Assembly: GCA_910589415.1 (NCBI GenBank)
Contig: OU342631.1
Location: forward strand, 62,028,598-62,092,597
Reading direction: 5' to 3'
DNA: 64,000 nucleotides
Source: Malachius bipustulatus
Lineage: Eukaryota > Arthropoda > Insecta > Coleoptera > Melyridae
Of this stretch, positions 62,540 through 64,000 are shown piece after piece. Position numbers and translations under genes: made by a program. A model generated the notes under the pieces. It saw only the letters and a program-made list of their open reading frames with translations. It had not been told where the DNA came from and ran no database searches. Position 1 is the first letter of the stretch, and every line of letters begins with the position of its first letter.

Positions 62540-64000
62540 ACACGCACTTGGGCTGCATTAGCGGACCACCAATGAACGTTAGCGGCCTACCAATGGCCGC
62601 TAGCGTCGCGATCTCCGTTCATTCTTATAACATTTATGCAATCCTGGAATCCACACGTCAACTACGCTAGCGACACGCACTTGGGCTGCGTTAGCCGCCC
62701 ACCAATGACCGTTAGCGGCCCGCCAATGGCCGCTAGCGTTCATTTTTATTACTTTTATGCAATCCTGGAATCCACACGCCAACTGCGCTAGCGACACGCA
62801 CTTGGGCTGCGTTAGCGAACCACCAATGACCGTTAGCGGCTCACCAATGGCCGCTAGCGTCGCGATTTCCGTTCATTTTTATTACTTTGATGCAATCCTG
62901 GAATCCACACGACAACTGCGCTAGCGACACGCACTCGGGCTGCGTTAGCTGTCCACCAATGACCGTGAGCGGCCCACCAATGGCCGCTAGCGTCGCGATC
63001 TCCGTTCATTTTTATTACTTTCTTGAAATCCTGGAATCCACACGCCAACTGCGCTAGCGACACCACTTTGCTGCGTTAGCGGCCCACCAATGACCGTTAG
63101 CGGCCCACCAATGGCCGCTAGCGTTCATTTCTATTACTTTTATGCAATCCTGGAATCCACACGCCAACTGCGCTTGCGACACGCACTTGGGCTGCGTGAG
63201 CGGCCCACCAATGACCGTTAGCGGCCCACCAATGGCCGCTAGCGTCGCGATCTCCGTTCATTTTTATTACTTTTATGCAATCCTGGAATCCATACGCCAA
63301 CTGCGCTAGCGACACGCACTTGGGCTGCGCTAGCGGCCCACCAATGACAGTTAGCGGCCCACCAATAGCCGCTAGCGTTAATTTTTATTACTTTTATGCA
63401 ATCCTGGAATCCACACGCCAACTGCGCTAGCGACACGCACTTGGGCTGCATTAGCGAACCACCAATGAACGTTAGCGGCCTACCAATGGCCGCTAGCGTC
63501 GCGATCTCCGTTCATTCTTATAACATTTATGCAATCCTGGAATCCACACGTCAACTACGCTAGCGACACGCACTTGGGCTGCGTTAGCCGCCCACCAATG
63601 ACCGTTAGCGGCCCGCCAATGGCCGCTAGCGTTCATTTTTATTACTTTTATGCAATCCTGGAATCCACACGCCAACTGCGCTAGCGACACGCACTTGGGC
63701 TGCGTTAGCGAACCACCAATGACCGTTAGCGGCTCACCAATGGCCGCTAGCGTCGCGATTTCCGTTCATTTTTATTACTTTGATGCAATCCTGGAATCCA
63801 CACGACAACTGCGCTAGCGACACGCACTCGGGCTGCGTTAGCTGTCCACCAATGACCGTGAGCGGCCCACCAATGGCCGCTAGCGTCGCGATCTCCGTTC
63901 ATTTTTATTACTTTCTTGAAATCCTGGAATCCACACGCCAACTGCGCTAGCGACACCACTTTGCTGCGTTAGCGGCCCACCAATGACCGTTAGCGGCCCA
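62540..64000 (+). repeat. 893-bp tandem repeat running off the window
   Basis: 62,540-63,107 matches 63,433-64,000. The part from about 63,141 also matches 58,749-59,590 at offset 4,392, including AATCCATACGCC and CCACCAATAGCC. The repeat is cut by the window end. Confidence 0.85.

Larger units (their letters stand above)
1..64000 (+). repeat. Satellite DNA array, ~121-133 bp monomer, unknown family
   Basis: The entire window is head-to-tail copies of one monomer; every unit I read has the AT-rich head, GCAATCCTGGAATCC, GCTAGCGACACGCAC and TTAGCGGCCCACCAATG in the same order on the + strand. No unit is inverted and no unrelated insertion interrupts the array, so neither array edge is in view. 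Sequence differences between units are mostly substitutions plus a small set of recurrent indels. No stretch carries a gene: open frames reach at most about 147 codons, occur on both strands and simply repeat the satellite words. The size and homogeneity are typical of eukaryotic centromeric or heterochromatic satellites, which is inference; the chromosome context is not visible. I do not recognise the monomer from any named satellite family. Confidence 0.97.

Noticed and set aside
1..64000. CRISPR array
   Set aside because: Units are 99-154 bp and directly adjacent, without short conserved repeats separated by unique spacers, and there are no cas genes.
1..64000. Transposon or inverted-repeat element inside the array
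   Set aside because: No target-site duplication, terminal inverted repeat, poly-A tail or foreign sequence interrupts the monomers; the only inverted symmetry is the short GCTAGC-centred palindromes of the monomer.
1..64000. Repetitive protein gene (for example a tandem-repeat surface or silk protein)
   Set aside because: The main unit lengths of 133, 121 and 128 are not multiples of three and stops recur in every frame, so no continuous repeat-coding frame exists.
1..64000. Telomeric or rDNA spacer repeats
   Set aside because: There are no runs of short telomere motifs and no recognisable rRNA gene sequence. A link to an rDNA spacer cannot be excluded from sequence alone, but nothing here supports it.

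Overview
The whole 64,000-base window is one tandem satellite DNA array. I see no protein-coding gene, RNA gene, transposon, CRISPR array or unique sequence. The unit is a monomer of about 121-133 bp, repeated head to tail in one orientation from the first base to the last. Dividing the window by a mean unit of about 127 bp gives roughly 500 units. Many short open frames exist on both strands, but they are the same satellite words read repeatedly in shifted frames, and I do not annotate them as genes. An array this long and this homogeneous points to a eukaryotic chromosome in a centromeric, pericentromeric, subtelomeric or other heterochromatic block. I do not recognise the family and cannot name the organism. 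The reference monomer is about 56% G+C and carries 13 CpG against about 10 expected from its base counts. That lack of CpG loss argues against an old, heavily methylated vertebrate-type satellite.

Monomer anatomy, numbered from TTCATTTTTATTAC: bases 1-20 are an AT-rich head with two T-tracts 10 bp apart. A mostly unique middle follows (GCAATCCTGGAATCC, then ACTGCGCTAGCGAC). Two 21-bp direct subrepeats built on TTAGCGGCCCACCAATG lie at about 72-113. The unit ends in CCGCTAGCG plus an optional 12-bp tail, TCGCGATCTCCG. Length classes come from a few repeated indels: 133 bp (with tail), 121 bp (no tail), 128 bp (5 bp lost at the tail/head junction), 154 bp (one extra 21-mer), 99 bp (one 21-mer fewer and 1 bp lost), 141 bp (99 plus two degenerate 21-mers) and 71 bp (62-bp internal deletion). 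Adjacent 133- and 121-bp units often form 254-bp dimers.

Above the monomer there is no single higher-order period. The window is a patchwork of nested segmental duplications. From 1 to 11.7 kb there are tandem periods of 629, 810 and 2,299 bp, with a 2.8-kb block repeated 7,948 bp away. From 11.8 to 23 kb there is a near-perfect 2,843-bp tandem duplication and a 2.2-kb block repeated 3,929 bp on. From 23.7 to 37.5 kb there is a 2,438/2,825-bp repeat and a 5,780-bp offset duplication of about 5.5 kb with only seven differences found by eye. From 36.9 to 47.2 kb there are tandem periods of 1,414, 2,562 and 1,135 bp. From 47 to 56 kb there are dispersed copies of earlier blocks. From 56.6 to 64 kb there are overlapping copies at offsets of 2,265, about 3,366, 4,392 and 893 bp, still repeating at the window edge.

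Most notable are a readable unequal-crossover junction inside the word TAGCGT at about 40,716-40,721, private mutations that order the duplications, regular half-monomer spacing of the palindrome CGCTAGCG, and a cluster of small indels at 59.58-60.78 kb that looks like residual sequencing or assembly error. All comparisons were made by eye, so duplication limits are good to a few tens of bases.
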